NCBI RefSeq assembly: GCF_000717875.1
Contig: NZ_JOCT01000028.1
Location: 34,388 to 98,387, forward strand
Length of the DNA stretch: 64,000 nt
Direction: 5' to 3'
Source of the DNA: Streptomyces sp. NRRL S-455
GTDB lineage: Bacteria > Actinomycetota > Actinomycetes > Streptomycetales > Streptomycetaceae
The notes under the pieces were generated by a model that was given only the letters and a program-made list of their open reading frames with translations, did not search any database and was not told where the DNA came from. Numbering within the stretch: the stretch's first letter is position 1; every line of letters begins with the position of its first letter. A program made the position numbers and the translations under genes. This document shows, piece after piece, positions 1 through 10,226 of the stretch.

Positions 1-2
1 CA

Positions 3-665
3 GTGATTGTCGCCATCGACGGCCCGTCCGGCACGGGCAAGTCGAGCACCTCGAAGGCCGTGGCGGCGCAGCTCGGGCTGAGCTACCTGGACACCGGCGC
101 CCAGTACCGGGCGATCACCTGGTGGATGGTGAACAACGGCATCGACATCGACGACCCGGCCGCGATCGCCGCCGCGGCCGGCAAGCCCGAGATCGTCTCG
201 GGCACCGACCCGCAGGGTCCCACCATCTCCGTCGACGGCGTCGACGTGGCCGGTCCGATCCGCACCCAGGAGGTCACCTCCAAGGTCAGCGCGGTCAGCG
301 CGGTGCCCGAGGTGCGTGCCCGGATCACCGAGCTGCAGCGCACCCTCGCCGCCTCCGCGGAGCACGGCATCGTGGTCGAGGGCCGTGACATCGGCACGAC
401 CGTGCTGCCGGACGCCGACCTGAAGATCTTCCTCACCGCCTCCCCGGAGGCCCGGGCCGCCCGCCGCAGCGGCGAGCTGAAGGGCGCCGACGTCCACAGC
501 ACCCGCGAGGCCCTGATCAAGCGGGACGCCGCCGACTCCAGCCGCAAGACCTCGCCGCTCGCCAAGGCGGATGACGCCGTCGAGGTGGACACCACCGAGC
601 TCACGCTGTCCCAGGTCATCGAGTGTGTCGTCACCCTCGTCGAGGAGAAGCGGGCCGGGAAGTGA
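3..665 (+). CDS. cmk: Cytidylate kinase (5' end outside window)
   Basis: Cytidylate kinase phosphorylates CMP/dCMP with ATP in pyrimidine nucleotide salvage in the cytoplasm. The P-loop GPSGTGKSS lies at the very start, followed by the CMP-binding stretch SYLDTGAQYRA and the lid-region segment VVEGRDIGTTVLPDADLKIFL; a product of about 220 residues fits the family. The first possible start in the window (GTG at 3) sits immediately before the P-loop. Homologues usually carry several more N-terminal residues, so the true start probably lies upstream of the window. The stop overlaps the next gene by four bases (GTGA), indicating translational coupling with the acyltransferase. Confidence 0.95.
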   Translation: MIVAIDGPSGTGKSSTSKAVAAQLGLSYLDTGAQYRAITWWMVNNGIDIDDPAAIAAAAGKPEIVSGTDPQGPTISVDGVDVAGPIRTQEVTSKVSAVSAVPEVRARITELQRTLAASAEHGIVVEGRDIGTTVLPDADLKIFLTASPEARAARRSGELKGADVHSTREALIKRDAADSSRKTSPLAKADDAVEVDTTELTLSQVIECVVTLVEEKRAGK

Positions 666-1306
666 ACCTCCCCTCGGAAAAGGGCGCCGAGGTCGGTCGG
701 CGCATCGGCGTCGGCCTGATGTACGGGCTGTGGAAGCCGCGCGTGCTCGGCGCCTGGAAGGTGCCCGCGCACGGCCCGGTGATCCTCGCGGTCAACCACT
801 CCCACAACATCGACGGCCCGATGGTCATGGGCGTGGCGCCCCGGCCGACGCACTTCCTGATCAAGAAGGAGGCGTTCGTCGGGCCGCTCGACCCCTTCCT
901 GCTCGGCATCGGGCAGGTGAAGGTGGACCGCGACACCACCGACCGCACGGCGATCACCCAGGCGCTCGGCGTCCTGGAGAACGGCGGCGTGCTGGGCATC
1001 TTCCCGGAGGGCACCCGGGGCGAGGGCGACTTCGCCGCGCTGCGCGCCGGGCTCGCGTACTTCGCGGTGCGCAGCGGCGCCCCGATCGTGCCGGTCGCCG
1101 TGCTGGGAAGTTCCGACAAGCGCGGGCGGTTGATAAAGGGGCTGCCTCCGCTGCGGTCCCGCGTCGACGTCGTCTTCGGCGAGCCGTTCGAGGCGGGCGA
1201 CGGCAGCGGGCGCCGGACACGCAAGGCGCTGGACGAGGCGACCGGGCGCATCCAGAAACAGCTCGCCGCCCACCTGGAAAACGCCAGGCGCTCCACCGGG
1301 CGCTAG
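662..1306 (+). CDS. plsC: 1-acyl-sn-glycerol-3-phosphate acyltransferase (PlsC family)
   Basis: This is a lysophosphatidic acid acyltransferase-type membrane-associated enzyme of phospholipid synthesis. The HX4D catalytic motif is visible as NHSHNID near residue 45 and the glycerol-phosphate-binding motif as FPEGTRGEG near residue 117. The 214-residue length suits a short PlsC. I chose the GTG at 662 because it overlaps the cmk stop as GTGA and is preceded by a GAGAAG ribosome site. An in-frame GTG at 623 would lie deep inside cmk. It sits between cmk and der, an arrangement common in actinobacteria. Substrate specificity cannot be read from the sequence. Confidence 0.9.
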   Translation: MNLPSEKGAEVGRRIGVGLMYGLWKPRVLGAWKVPAHGPVILAVNHSHNIDGPMVMGVAPRPTHFLIKKEAFVGPLDPFLLGIGQVKVDRDTTDRTAITQALGVLENGGVLGIFPEGTRGEGDFAALRAGLAYFAVRSGAPIVPVAVLGSSDKRGRLIKGLPPLRSRVDVVFGEPFEAGDGSGRRTRKALDEATGRIQKQLAAHLENARRSTGR

Positions 1307-1386
1307 GAAACACTGAGTAGTGGATCAGCCCGTGGCACAGCGGGTACTCCACCGACCACCACGATGAACGACGAGGTACGGACTTC

Positions 1387-2883
1387 ATGAACGACCACAT
1401 CCAGCCCGACGGCTCGGACGCCTCCGGGGGGGCCCACGAGCACGACCACGGGGCGCTCGGCGACGCCGAGTTCGCGGAGTTCATGGAGCTCGCCGCGGAG
1501 GAGGGCTTCGACCTCGAGGACGTCGAGGGCGCGATCGAGGCGGCCGGGCACGGCCCACTGCCCGTCCTCGCCGTGGTCGGACGCCCCAATGTCGGCAAGT
1601 CGACTCTGGTGAACCGCATCATCGGACGCCGTGAGGCCGTCGTCGAGGACAAGCCCGGGGTCACCCGCGACCGGGTGACCTACGAGGCGGAGTGGGCGGG
1701 CCGCCGCTTCAAGGTCGTCGACACCGGCGGCTGGGAACAGGACGTCCTCGGCATCGACGCCTCCGTCGCCGCCCAGGCCGAGTACGCCATCGACGCCGCC
1801 GACGCCGTCGTGTTCGTCGTCGACGCCAAGGTCGGCGCCACCGACACCGATGAGGCCGTCGTACGGCTGCTGCGCAAGGCCGGCAAGCCGGTCGTGCTGT
1901 GCGCCAACAAGGTGGACGGCCCGAGTGGCGAGGCCGACGCGGCGTACCTGTGGTCGCTGGGCCTGGGGGAGCCGTACCCGGTCTCCGCGCTGCACGGCCG
2001 TGGCACCGGCGACATGCTCGACCAGGTCCTGGAGGTGCTGCCGGAGGCGCCGCGCGAGACCTTCGGCGGGGGCGGCATCGGCGGACCGCGCCGGATCGCC
2101 CTGATCGGCCGTCCGAACGTCGGCAAGTCCTCGCTGCTGAACAAGGTGGCGAACGAGGAGCGCGTCGTCGTCAACGAGCTGGCCGGCACCACCCGTGACC
2201 CGGTCGACGAGCTGATCGAACTCGGTGGTGTCACCTGGAAGTTCGTCGACACGGCCGGTATCCGCAAGCGGGTCCACCTCCAGCAGGGCGCCGACTACTA
2301 CGCCTCGCTGCGTACCGCGGCGGCGGTGGAGAAGGCGGAGGTGGCGGTCATCCTGATCGACGCGTCCGAGTCGATCTCCGTCCAGGACCAGCGCATCGTC
2401 ACCATGGCCGTCGAGGCCGGCCGCGCGATCGTGCTCGCGTACAACAAGTGGGACACCCTCGACGAGGAGCGCCGCTACTACCTGGAGCGGGAGATCGAGA
2501 CGGAGCTCGGCCAGGTGGCGTGGGCACCGCGGGTGAACGTCTCGGCGCGCACCGGCCGGCACATGGAGAAGCTGGTCCCGGCGATCGAGACGGCCCTGGC
2601 GGGCTGGGAGACCCGGGTCCCGACCGGCAGGCTGAACGCGTTCCTCGGTGAGCTGGTCGCCGCCCACCCGCACCCCGTCCGGGGCGGCAAGCAGCCGCGC
2701 ATCCTGTTCGGCACCCAGGCGGGCACCAAGCCGCCGCGGTTCGTGCTGTTCGCCTCCGGCTTCATCGAGGCGGGCTACCGGCGCTTCATCGAGCGCCGCC
2801 TGCGCGAGGAGTTCGGCTTCGAGGGCACGCCGATCCACATCTCCGTGCGGGTGCGCGAGAAGCGCGGCGCGAAGAAGAAGTAG
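1387..2883 (+). CDS. der: Ribosome biogenesis GTPase Der (EngA)
   Basis: Der is an essential tandem-domain GTPase that acts in 50S ribosomal subunit maturation. Two complete G domains are visible. The first has a GRPNVGKS P-loop near residue 60, DTGGW and NKVDG. The second has GRPNVGKSS near residue 240, DTAGI and NKWD. A C-terminal KH-like domain of about 100 basic residues ends in an Arg/Lys-rich tail. The roughly 55-residue acidic N-terminal extension ([13 protein letters not shown]...) is typical of actinobacterial Der. The start is the ATG at 1387. The gene closes the cmk-plsC-der group and is followed by a very strong terminator. Confidence 0.97.
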   Translation: MNDHIQPDGSDASGGAHEHDHGALGDAEFAEFMELAAEEGFDLEDVEGAIEAAGHGPLPVLAVVGRPNVGKSTLVNRIIGRREAVVEDKPGVTRDRVTYEAEWAGRRFKVVDTGGWEQDVLGIDASVAAQAEYAIDAADAVVFVVDAKVGATDTDEAVVRLLRKAGKPVVLCANKVDGPSGEADAAYLWSLGLGEPYPVSALHGRGTGDMLDQVLEVLPEAPRETFGGGGIGGPRRIALIGRPNVGKSSLLNKVANEERVVVNELAGTTRDPVDELIELGGVTWKFVDTAGIRKRVHLQQGADYYASLRTAAAVEKAEVAVILIDASESISVQDQRIVTMAVEAGRAIVLAYNKWDTLDEERRYYLEREIETELGQVAWAPRVNVSARTGRHMEKLVPAIETALAGWETRVPTGRLNAFLGELVAAHPHPVRGGKQPRILFGTQAGTKPPRFVLFASGFIEAGYRRFIERRLREEFGFEGTPIHISVRVREKRGAKKK

Positions 2884-2900
2884 CGAGAACAAGGAGCGAC

Positions 2901-2941
2901 ACAGCGGAAGGGCGGCCCCGGCGGGGCCGCCCTTCCGCTGT
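2901..2941. terminator. Strong bidirectional terminator after der
   Basis: A perfect 19-bp inverted repeat (2901-2919 and 2923-2941, 3-nt loop) lies between the convergent der gene and the minus-strand gene ending at 2953. There is no long T tract, as is usual for Streptomyces hairpin terminators. It should stop transcription from both sides. Confidence 0.85.
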
Positions 2942-2952
2942 CCGGTGCTCGC

Positions 2953-3339
2953 TCACACGTCGCCGCGCCGTCCCGGTGGCAGTGCGGCAGGCACGTGGTG
3001 CATGCCCGTGTCGTGCGGGCCGGTGCTCCCCATGCGGTGCCACTGCGCCTGCTGTCCGGCGGCGTGGCGGGCGCTCTGGGCTCCCGCGCTGTACGCGCTG
3101 TACGAGCTGTGCGCATGGTTGTAGGAGCCCGTGCTGTACGGGATGTTCCCGAAGGCGGTGAAGCCCAGCTTCTCCTCGCCGCTGCGGTCGCCGGGCAGCG
3201 CGCGGAAGGACTTGACGTACTCGGCGTAGAGAGCGTCGTAGATCGGCGTGGCCGATGGGCCGCCCTGGGTCTCCTGAGCAGACCGCGCGGAGGGGATCGG
3301 CGAGAAGGAGTGGCGGCGGGGAACGTCGTATGCGTGCAC
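2953..3339 (-). CDS. Uncharacterised actinobacterial protein (128 aa)
   Basis: I do not recognise a functional family. The protein is soluble, without a signal peptide or membrane segment. It has a central conserved-looking block (TPIYDALYAEYVKSFRALPGDRSG) and a Tyr/Ser/His-rich, low-complexity C-terminal half (HSSYSAYSAG...). Similar small proteins occur next to der in Streptomyces as far as I recall. The start is uncertain: the GTG at 3339 is chosen, but a TTG at 3366 is also in frame, and neither has a convincing ribosome site. It converges on der and shares its terminator. Confidence 0.6.
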   Translation of the reverse strand: MHAYDVPRRHSFSPIPSARSAQETQGGPSATPIYDALYAEYVKSFRALPGDRSGEEKLGFTAFGNIPYSTGSYNHAHSSYSAYSAGAQSARHAAGQQAQWHRMGSTGPHDTGMHHVPAALPPGRRGDV

Positions 3340-3424
3340 GTATGTCCAAACGACCCCGCGGGGCAAGGGATGCGGCCGGGGTGCGGCTTTCGCAGGGATA
3401 CGGTCTGCGCGGGTGACGCTCCGC

Positions 3425-4225
3425 TCAGGTGCCGGCCAGCGGCAGCGCCGCCGCGACCAGCTGTCCGTTCGCCGCCGCCTTGTCCAGGGCGTCCCGCAGC
3501 AGGTCCTCGCGCGGCTGACGGCCGATCGAGCCGACAGGGGCGGCGAACATCAGCACCCGCTGGTGCTTGTTGGCGGCAGTGCGCCATCCGTCGGTCACCT
3601 GGAGCGGTTCGTGCGCCTGCCACCAGGCCACCGGCCGGCCGCCGTTCTGGCCCGGCTGGAGGACCGCGTGCAGCTGGCCCACGGCGAGCAGCACGGACCA
3701 GCCGTGCAGCACGGGCGGTACGGCGGACAGCTCGGTCAGGGGCATGAAGCCCTGCTCGATGAGGAGGGGCAGGAAGTCGTCGCCGCCGGCGCCGGTCGTG
3801 CCGGGCCGGGCGATGGGCGCGGTCGGTTCCACGACCAGGGCCGGGTGCAACTCCCCGCCGATCAGGACGAGCCCACTGGTCACACCGAGCACCGCCTGCT
3901 CGGGCGCCGTCGTGTCGGGCGCCGTCGCGTCGGGCTCCATGCCGACGGTGTCACCGGCGATGGACTTCACGGCACCCTGGAGCTGCTCCTCGGTGACCTG
4001 GACGACCTGCGAGGGCAGGCAGCCGGCGTGCGCGAAGGCGAGGACGGCGGTCTCGTCCCCGATGAACAGGACGGTGCTGGTGCGCTCCTGCTCGGAGTCG
4101 CCCGGGGTGCGGCAGGACGTGCAGTCGTAGCTGCCCGGGGCGGTCTCTCCGGCGAGCAGGCGGTCGGCTTCTTCGTCGCCGATCTCGGCGCGTACGTCGT
4201 CGCTGACGTCGAGCATGCGCGGCAC
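3425..4225 (-). CDS. Uncharacterised conserved protein with CxxC motif (266 aa)
   Basis: This is a soluble protein with no signal peptide or membrane helix. Near the N-terminus it has an acidic helix (RAEIGDEEADRLLAGE) followed by YDCTSCRTPGDSE, a CxxC pair that could bind a metal or be redox-active. The body resembles a duplicated alpha/beta domain (TSTVLFIGDETAVLAFAHAGC..., then GVTSGLVLIGGELHPALVVE). I know of no experimentally defined function. The GTG at 4225 is chosen because GAGGGAG lies about six bases upstream; an ATG three codons later (4216) is the alternative. A long open frame upstream to 4369 has no ribosome site and is not included. Confidence 0.65.
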   Translation of the reverse strand: MPRMLDVSDDVRAEIGDEEADRLLAGETAPGSYDCTSCRTPGDSEQERTSTVLFIGDETAVLAFAHAGCLPSQVVQVTEEQLQGAVKSIAGDTVGMEPDATAPDTTAPEQAVLGVTSGLVLIGGELHPALVVEPTAPIARPGTTGAGGDDFLPLLIEQGFMPLTELSAVPPVLHGWSVLLAVGQLHAVLQPGQNGGRPVAWWQAHEPLQVTDGWRTAANKHQRVLMFAAPVGSIGRQPREDLLRDALDKAAANGQLVAAALPLAGT

Positions 4226-5402
<1,177 letters not shown>

Positions 5403-5423
5403 GCCGCTCCCCCCGCCGGGACA

Positions 5424-5459
5424 CGGGCCCCGTCCGGTCGCCCGGCCGGACGGGGCCCG
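5424..5459. terminator. Bidirectional terminator
   Basis: A perfect 14-bp inverted repeat (5424-5437 and 5446-5459) with an 8-base loop lies between the convergent RPF gene and the livF-like gene. Confidence 0.8.
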
Positions 5460-5470
5460 GACGTCCCCGT

Positions 5471-6112
5471 TCAGTCTCCGAGTTCGCTCGCCTCCCCGGC
5501 GAACACGACAGCCCCGCGGCGCAGTTCGTACACCAGGACCGGCCGGTCCCGCAGGGCGGACGGCAGCCGTTGCTCGGCGGCCACCACGCATGCGCCGAGC
5601 GAGCTCAGCAGCTCGTAGGTGCGCGCCGCGACCGGGGGTGACATGCCCTGGGCGGGCTCGTCGACGAGCACCACGCGCGCTTGTGACAGCAGGGCACGTG
5701 ACAGGGCGAGCATGCGCTGCTCCCCGCCGGAGAGGGTGCCCGCGCGCCGCTCCAGCAGGGGCCGCAGCTGCGGGTAGGCGTCGAGGGCCGGGACGTGGTC
5801 CGGGGCGGCGAGGCCGAGGTTCTCCCGCACGGTGAGGGAGCCGAACACGGCCTGTCGCTCCGGCACCAGGCACAGGCCGCGCCGGGCCCGCTCGTACGCC
5901 GGCACCCGGGTCACGTCGGCGCCGTCCCACAGCACGGCGCCGCCCGACAGGGGCACGGTGCCCGCCAGTGCGCGCAGGGCGGTGCTGCGACCGGAGCCGT
6001 TGCGGCCCAGCAGGACGGTGAGGCCCGGACCGGGCGCGACGAGGGTGATGCCGTGCAGGGCCTCAAGGGGGCCGTAGCGCACGTGGGCGTGGCGCAAGGA
6101 GACGGTCGTCAT
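5471..6112 (-). CDS. LivF-type ABC transporter ATPase
   Basis: This is one ATPase half of a branched-chain-amino-acid (HAAT) type importer. It has Walker A GRNGSGRST near residue 36, an intact signature LSGGEQRML near 128, Walker B VVLVDEPAQGM near 149, and a His-loop position replaced (VVAAEQ rather than the usual EH or EQN form). At 213 residues it is slightly shorter than typical LivF (about 235). It starts with ATGA overlapping the stop of the fused permease/ATPase gene, so the two are translationally coupled. The actual substrate may be an amino acid, amide or urea and cannot be read from sequence. Confidence 0.85.
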   Translation of the reverse strand: MTTVSLRHAHVRYGPLEALHGITLVAPGPGLTVLLGRNGSGRSTALRALAGTVPLSGGAVLWDGADVTRVPAYERARRGLCLVPERQAVFGSLTVRENLGLAAPDHVPALDAYPQLRPLLERRAGTLSGGEQRMLALSRALLSQARVVLVDEPAQGMSPPVAARTYELLSSLGACVVAAEQRLPSALRDRPVLVYELRRGAVVFAGEASELGD

Positions 6113-9033
6113 GGGCCGGCCCCCGTTCCCAGGGCGTCCAGGACCCGCCCGGGCGGACCGGAGGCGACGATCCGCCCCGCGGTCATCACATGCACGATGT
6201 CGGCGAGGCCGGCTACCAGGTCCAGGTCGTGCTCGACGACGAGCAGGGCCGTACCGTCGGCCGCCAGGGCCTTCAGGACCCTGGCCAGGGCGGCCACTTC
6301 GGCGGTGTCCAGGCCGGCGGCGGGCTCGTCCAGCAGCAGCACACGCGGGGTGCCCGCGAGGACCCTGGCCAGTTCGACGCGGCGCAGCGTCCCCGTGGGC
6401 AGCCCCGCGGCGGGTACCGCCCGCACCGGCCCGTCCAGGCCGAGCAGCCTCAGCGTCCGCTCCACCGCCCCGGAGTCGGTCACCCGGCCCTGCTCGGCAC
6501 CCACCCGGACGTTCTCCGCCACGGTCAGCGACGGGAAGACGGCCAGCTGCTGGAAGGTCCGCGCGACACCGAGCCGGGTGCGGGCGTGCGCGGGCAGTGC
6601 GGTGATGTCCCGTCCGTCCAGCCCGACGGTGCCACGCGCGGGCCGCAGAGTCCCCGCCAGACAGTGGAACAGGGTGCTCTTCCCGGCCCCGTTGGGTCCC
6701 ACCACCGCGGTGATCTGCCCAGGGGCGAGGTCCAGGTCGACGCCGTCGAGGGCGGTGAAGCCGCCGTAGCGGACGTGGAGCCGTCGGGCGGTGAGGACGG
6801 GGGAGGGGGGCGTGGCCCGACCGGTGGACGGTGAGGGGGTCCGCGGGGGCGCTGCCGCTCGCCGCTGGTCCGCGCGGGGCTCGCTGGTCGCCTCACCCGA
6901 TGCCGGCGTGCTGCCGGGGCGCGGCGTGTCAGGCGAGCGGGAGCGGCCCGCAGGCCCCGGGCCGTTCCCGGAAGCGCCCGGCCGGCCCGGGAACCCGCGC
7001 TCCGGTGCCCCTGGCGGCTGCTGGTCCGTGGCTTCGGGAGCCGCCCGCCCCTCTGCCGCCCTGCCGCGTTCGCGGTCTCCGGCGGGGCGTCCCACCGCCG
7101 CCGTCCCCTTGTCCTCCAGCGCCAGGCGGATCGGCGTCGCCCCCATGGGCACCGGCGCTGCCCGGGGCGTCCGGGGCCGCGCCGGGCGCAGCAGCCCGCG
7201 GGCTCGGTCGCCCGCCGCAGTCAGGGCCGGTGCGCGGCGCGGGCGCATGCGTTCCGTCGCGGTGCGCAGGGCCTCGTACGGGCCACCGGGGAAGCGCCCC
7301 ACCAGGACCGCCAGGACACCGATCAGGGCCGCCGCCACTCCGCCGCGCGTACCCGCGTCCAGGCCGACCAGCAGCGCCGCGGCGGCCAGCGCGCCGAGGG
7401 TGCTGTCGGCGCCCAGCACCACGACCGCGGCGAACCACAGCAGACCGCGCACCGGGTCGTACGCGGCGGCGTCGAAGGCGCGCAGCCCCATGCCGAGCAT
7501 GCCGCCGCCCAGCGCGGCGAGCGCGGCGCCCGCCACGAAGGCGAGCAGCTTGAGCGACGGCACCCGCACGCCCGCCGCCTGCGCCCCCGCCTCGTGATCG
7601 CGCATGGCCGCGAGAGCCCGGCCCGTCCGGCCCCGGCGCATCCCGTGTACCGCCAGCAGAGCGACGGCCAGCAGGAACAACTCCAGGAGGTAGTAGGCGC
7701 GGTCCCCGTCGAACCCGGCCGGGCGGCCCAGCGACAGTCCGGCCGTGGCGTAGGGCTGGGCGAAGACGAAGCGGCTCACCCCCACGCCGACGGCGAACGT
7801 CGCCAACGCCAGCGCCAGGCCCCGGCGGCCGATCGCCGGCCAGCCGGTGAGCAGCCCGAGCGGTGCCACCAGCACGACCGAAACGGCGAGGGCCGCCAGC
7901 TCCGGCATGACCGGCAGGCCCGGGAAGCGCCCTGCCGCCAGCAGCGCGGTGAACAGGGCGCCCAGGCCCGCGTACGCCGCCTGCCCCAGCGAGATCTGGC
8001 CGCCGCGGCCGGTGACCACCACCAGGGACAGCAGGATCACCGCCAGCGCCGGCACCTGGACCGAGGTGTGCAGATCCCGGCCGGCCAGGCCCAGCGGGAG
8101 CAGGAGCAGCACGCCCGCCACGATCCACACGCCCGGCGGTGCCGGTGCCCGGGTGGTGGCGGTGCGCGGCAGCGCGTCCCGGGCACCCACGCCCGGCAGC
8201 ACCAGGGCCGCGACCAGCAGCGCGACGACGAACAGGTTCGTGCCGACCGCCCGGAGCAGCGGCTCGCCCCACCCGGACGGGTGCAGCCGCGTCAGCTGAC
8301 TCTGCGCCACCCCGATGACCAGTGCCACCGCCACCGCGACCGGCAGGCTCCGCATCCGCGCGGCCACCGCGACCGCCACGACCTCCATCACGAGCAACGG
8401 CAGCCCGTACGGGTCGAGACGCACATACGGGGCCAGCAGCACCCCCGTCAGGCCCGCTGTGAACGAGCCGAACGCCCAGCCCGCCGCCGCGACCCGGTCC
8501 GCGTCGATGCCGCCCAGCACCGCGAGCTGCCGGTCGTCGACCACGGCCCGCAGCTCCCGCCCGAACCGGGTCCAGCGGACGATCGCCGCGACCCCGGCGG
8601 CCAGCACCAGCACCACCGCCAGCTGCCCCCACGGCTCGTCCGGCACCAGCTCCGGCGCGTCGTCCCGGGCCCCCTGCCCCCACAGCAGTGCCGCGCCGCC
8701 CACCAGCAGCACGAACACACCGATGGACGCGACCAGCGTCTGCGCGGGGTCGCCGCCGAGGACGGCGAGCGGCCGGAACACGAACCGTTCCAGGGCGACA
8801 CCCAGCCCCGGCGCCAGCACCAGCAGCGTCACCGCGGCCGCCGGCCACAGCGGCCAGCCCCACTCGACCACGCACTGCCGCAGGGCGTACGCGCACACCA
8901 TCGCGATCGCGCCGTGCGCGAAGTTCAGCACGCCGGTCGCGCGGTACGTGACGATCAGGCCGATGCCGGTCAGGGCCGCCGCGCTGCCGACCGACAGGCC
9001 GGCCAGGGTGAGGTCGTACGTGAGCGAGGACAT
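6109..9033 (-). CDS. Fused LivH-LivM-LivG ABC transporter (two permeases plus ATPase, 974 aa)
   Basis: A single reading frame combines three components that are normally separate. Residues 1 to about 290 form a LivH-like permease (GIGLIVTYRATGVLNFAHGAIAM). Residues about 300-600 form a LivM-like permease (RGGQISLGQAAYAGLGA). Residues about 600-745 are a Pro/Arg/Gly-rich linker. Residues about 747-974 form a LivG-like ATPase with Walker A GPNGAGKST and Walker B VLLLDEPAAGLD. The ATPase signature reads LPTGTLRR instead of LSxGQ, so this half may form a degenerate nucleotide site. It overlaps livF by four bases and lies 9 bp after a small membrane-protein gene. The codon pattern is uniform, so the fusion looks genuine. 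Confidence 0.88.
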   Translation of the reverse strand: MSSLTYDLTLAGLSVGSAAALTGIGLIVTYRATGVLNFAHGAIAMVCAYALRQCVVEWGWPLWPAAAVTLLVLAPGLGVALERFVFRPLAVLGGDPAQTLVASIGVFVLLVGGAALLWGQGARDDAPELVPDEPWGQLAVVLVLAAGVAAIVRWTRFGRELRAVVDDRQLAVLGGIDADRVAAAGWAFGSFTAGLTGVLLAPYVRLDPYGLPLLVMEVVAVAVAARMRSLPVAVAVALVIGVAQSQLTRLHPSGWGEPLLRAVGTNLFVVALLVAALVLPGVGARDALPRTATTRAPAPPGVWIVAGVLLLLPLGLAGRDLHTSVQVPALAVILLSLVVVTGRGGQISLGQAAYAGLGALFTALLAAGRFPGLPVMPELAALAVSVVLVAPLGLLTGWPAIGRRGLALALATFAVGVGVSRFVFAQPYATAGLSLGRPAGFDGDRAYYLLELFLLAVALLAVHGMRRGRTGRALAAMRDHEAGAQAAGVRVPSLKLLAFVAGAALAALGGGMLGMGLRAFDAAAYDPVRGLLWFAAVVVLGADSTLGALAAAALLVGLDAGTRGGVAAALIGVLAVLVGRFPGGPYEALRTATERMRPRRAPALTAAGDRARGLLRPARPRTPRAAPVPMGATPIRLALEDKGTAAVGRPAGDRERGRAAEGRAAPEATDQQPPGAPERGFPGRPGASGNGPGPAGRSRSPDTPRPGSTPASGEATSEPRADQRRAAAPPRTPSPSTGRATPPSPVLTARRLHVRYGGFTALDGVDLDLAPGQITAVVGPNGAGKSTLFHCLAGTLRPARGTVGLDGRDITALPAHARTRLGVARTFQQLAVFPSLTVAENVRVGAEQGRVTDSGAVERTLRLLGLDGPVRAVPAAGLPTGTLRRVELARVLAGTPRVLLLDEPAAGLDTAEVAALARVLKALAADGTALLVVEHDLDLVAGLADIVHVMTAGRIVASGPPGRVLDALGTGAGP

Positions 9034-9042
9034 CGGCCGGGC

Positions 9043-9519
9043 TCAGTCGGTCTCTTCGGCGGGCTCGCAGATCGGACAGGGTGCCAGCTTCCCGTCCGCC
9101 ACCAGTCCGGAGTCCACCGGGACCGCCTCCGTCTTGCCCGCGACCAGCGGGCAGTCCGCCCGGTGCCACAGCGTGCCGCCCGGCACCATCAGCAGCTCGC
9201 CGCTGACCGCGAGGGGCGCGAGCGCAGCCTGCCCGCTCGCGTCCGCCTCGGCGGTTTCGGCCGCCACGAGGAGGCCGTACAGCTCCTCCACGCGTGCGGC
9301 GGCGACCGAGCTCCGCCCGTGGGCCAGCAGCACCGCCCCGGAGATGATCAACGCGGCGCCGGGGATCGTGCAGGAGGCGAGGTAGGGCAGCTGCCGTTCG
9401 GCGAAGCGCTCCCCGGAGACGCCGTACCAGCCGACGACGCACAGCACCGCGCCGGCGGCCAGCGCGGCCCAGCCGGCCCAGAGGACGGGATGCACGGTCC
9501 GCAGTCGGCTTGTCCGCAT
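9043..9519 (-). CDS. Small membrane protein with two TM segments and cysteine pairs
   Basis: This 158-residue protein is of unknown function. Two hydrophobic helices (about residues 12-32 and 45-68) form a hairpin, followed by a soluble domain. That domain ends in WHRADCPLVAGK and APCPICEPAEE, suggesting a metal-binding or redox site built from one single Cys and a CxxC. Similar proteins are encoded beside Liv-type permeases in Streptomyces. The ATG at 9519 is preferred over one at 9534 because GGGAGG lies directly upstream of it. It is the first gene of the transporter operon, 9 bp before the fused permease gene, so a role in transporter assembly or sensing is possible. Confidence 0.6.
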   Translation of the reverse strand: MRTSRLRTVHPVLWAGWAALAAGAVLCVVGWYGVSGERFAERQLPYLASCTIPGAALIISGAVLLAHGRSSVAAARVEELYGLLVAAETAEADASGQAALAPLAVSGELLMVPGGTLWHRADCPLVAGKTEAVPVDSGLVADGKLAPCPICEPAEETD

Positions 9520-9662
9520 CGCTGCCTCCCACACGTCGGTTGTCCGGGCACGCGCCTGGCTGCCTGTTCAAGTCCGCCGCTCGCTTGCACTATGCCCCTT
9601 GGAAGCTGACCCTGAAAGCACCGGGCGCACATGGCCCGGACCGACACCCGGTGGTGAGCCAG

Positions 9663-10226
9663 ATGGTTCTCGGCAGCGACCTCAGGCGGGGGAACGCGAA
9701 GGCGGGACCACGAGCCGCGGGACGGGGCACGGCGATCATGGCCGCCCTGGTGCTGGCCCTCGCACCGGCCCTCGCGGCCTGCACCGACGACAGCGGCGGC
9801 GGCAGCGAGAGCACGCCTTCCACCACCACCGCGGAGCGGACCACGAGCGCCCCGGCAAGCGCGCCCGCGGACCGGGCCGCGGCCGAGGCGGAGATCAAGC
9901 AGAACTGGCAGAAGTTCTTCGACCCGCAGACCTCGACCGAGGACAAGCAGGCCGTCCTGGAGAACGGCGACCGGATGGGACCCGTCCTGCGGGCCTTCAG
10001 CGGTGACGCCCGCGGCGGCCAGGTCGAGGCGCAGGTCACCAAGGTCCGGTTCACCTCGGCGACCGAGGCGGACGTCACGTACACGCTCACCCTGAAGGGC
10101 GCCACCGCCCTGCCGGACGCCTCCGGAACGGCCGTCGAGCAGGAGGGCACCTGGAAGGTGTCTGTCAAGACACTGTGCTCGTTGGTGCAGATGAGCGGCA
10201 ATGGGACGCCGGTCCCGGGCTGCTGA
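9663..10226 (+). CDS. Lipoprotein of unknown function upstream of the substrate-binding protein
   Basis: This is a predicted 187-residue lipoprotein. An Arg-rich N-terminus and hydrophobic segment end in the lipobox LAAC near residue 39, followed by a Ser/Thr-rich linker. The compact domain (about residues 78-187) begins AEAEIKQNWQKFFDPQTST and is a low-molecular-weight NTF2-like or Mce-associated-type fold by appearance only. The ATG at 9663 follows a GGTGAG site. The gene overlaps the substrate-binding protein gene by 26 bases and is divergent from the transporter operon, so it is likely part of the same uptake system. Confidence 0.65.
   Translation: MVLGSDLRRGNAKAGPRAAGRGTAIMAALVLALAPALAACTDDSGGGSESTPSTTTAERTTSAPASAPADRAAAEAEIKQNWQKFFDPQTSTEDKQAVLENGDRMGPVLRAFSGDARGGQVEAQVTKVRFTSATEADVTYTLTLKGATALPDASGTAVEQEGTWKVSVKTLCSLVQMSGNGTPVPGC

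Noticed and set aside
6929..9571. 880-codon minus-strand and 671-codon plus-strand open frames overlapping the LivHMG fusion
   Set aside because: Gly/Arg/Ala- or Gln/Arg-rich shadow frames of the real gene with no domains; the 974-residue frame carries all transporter motifs.
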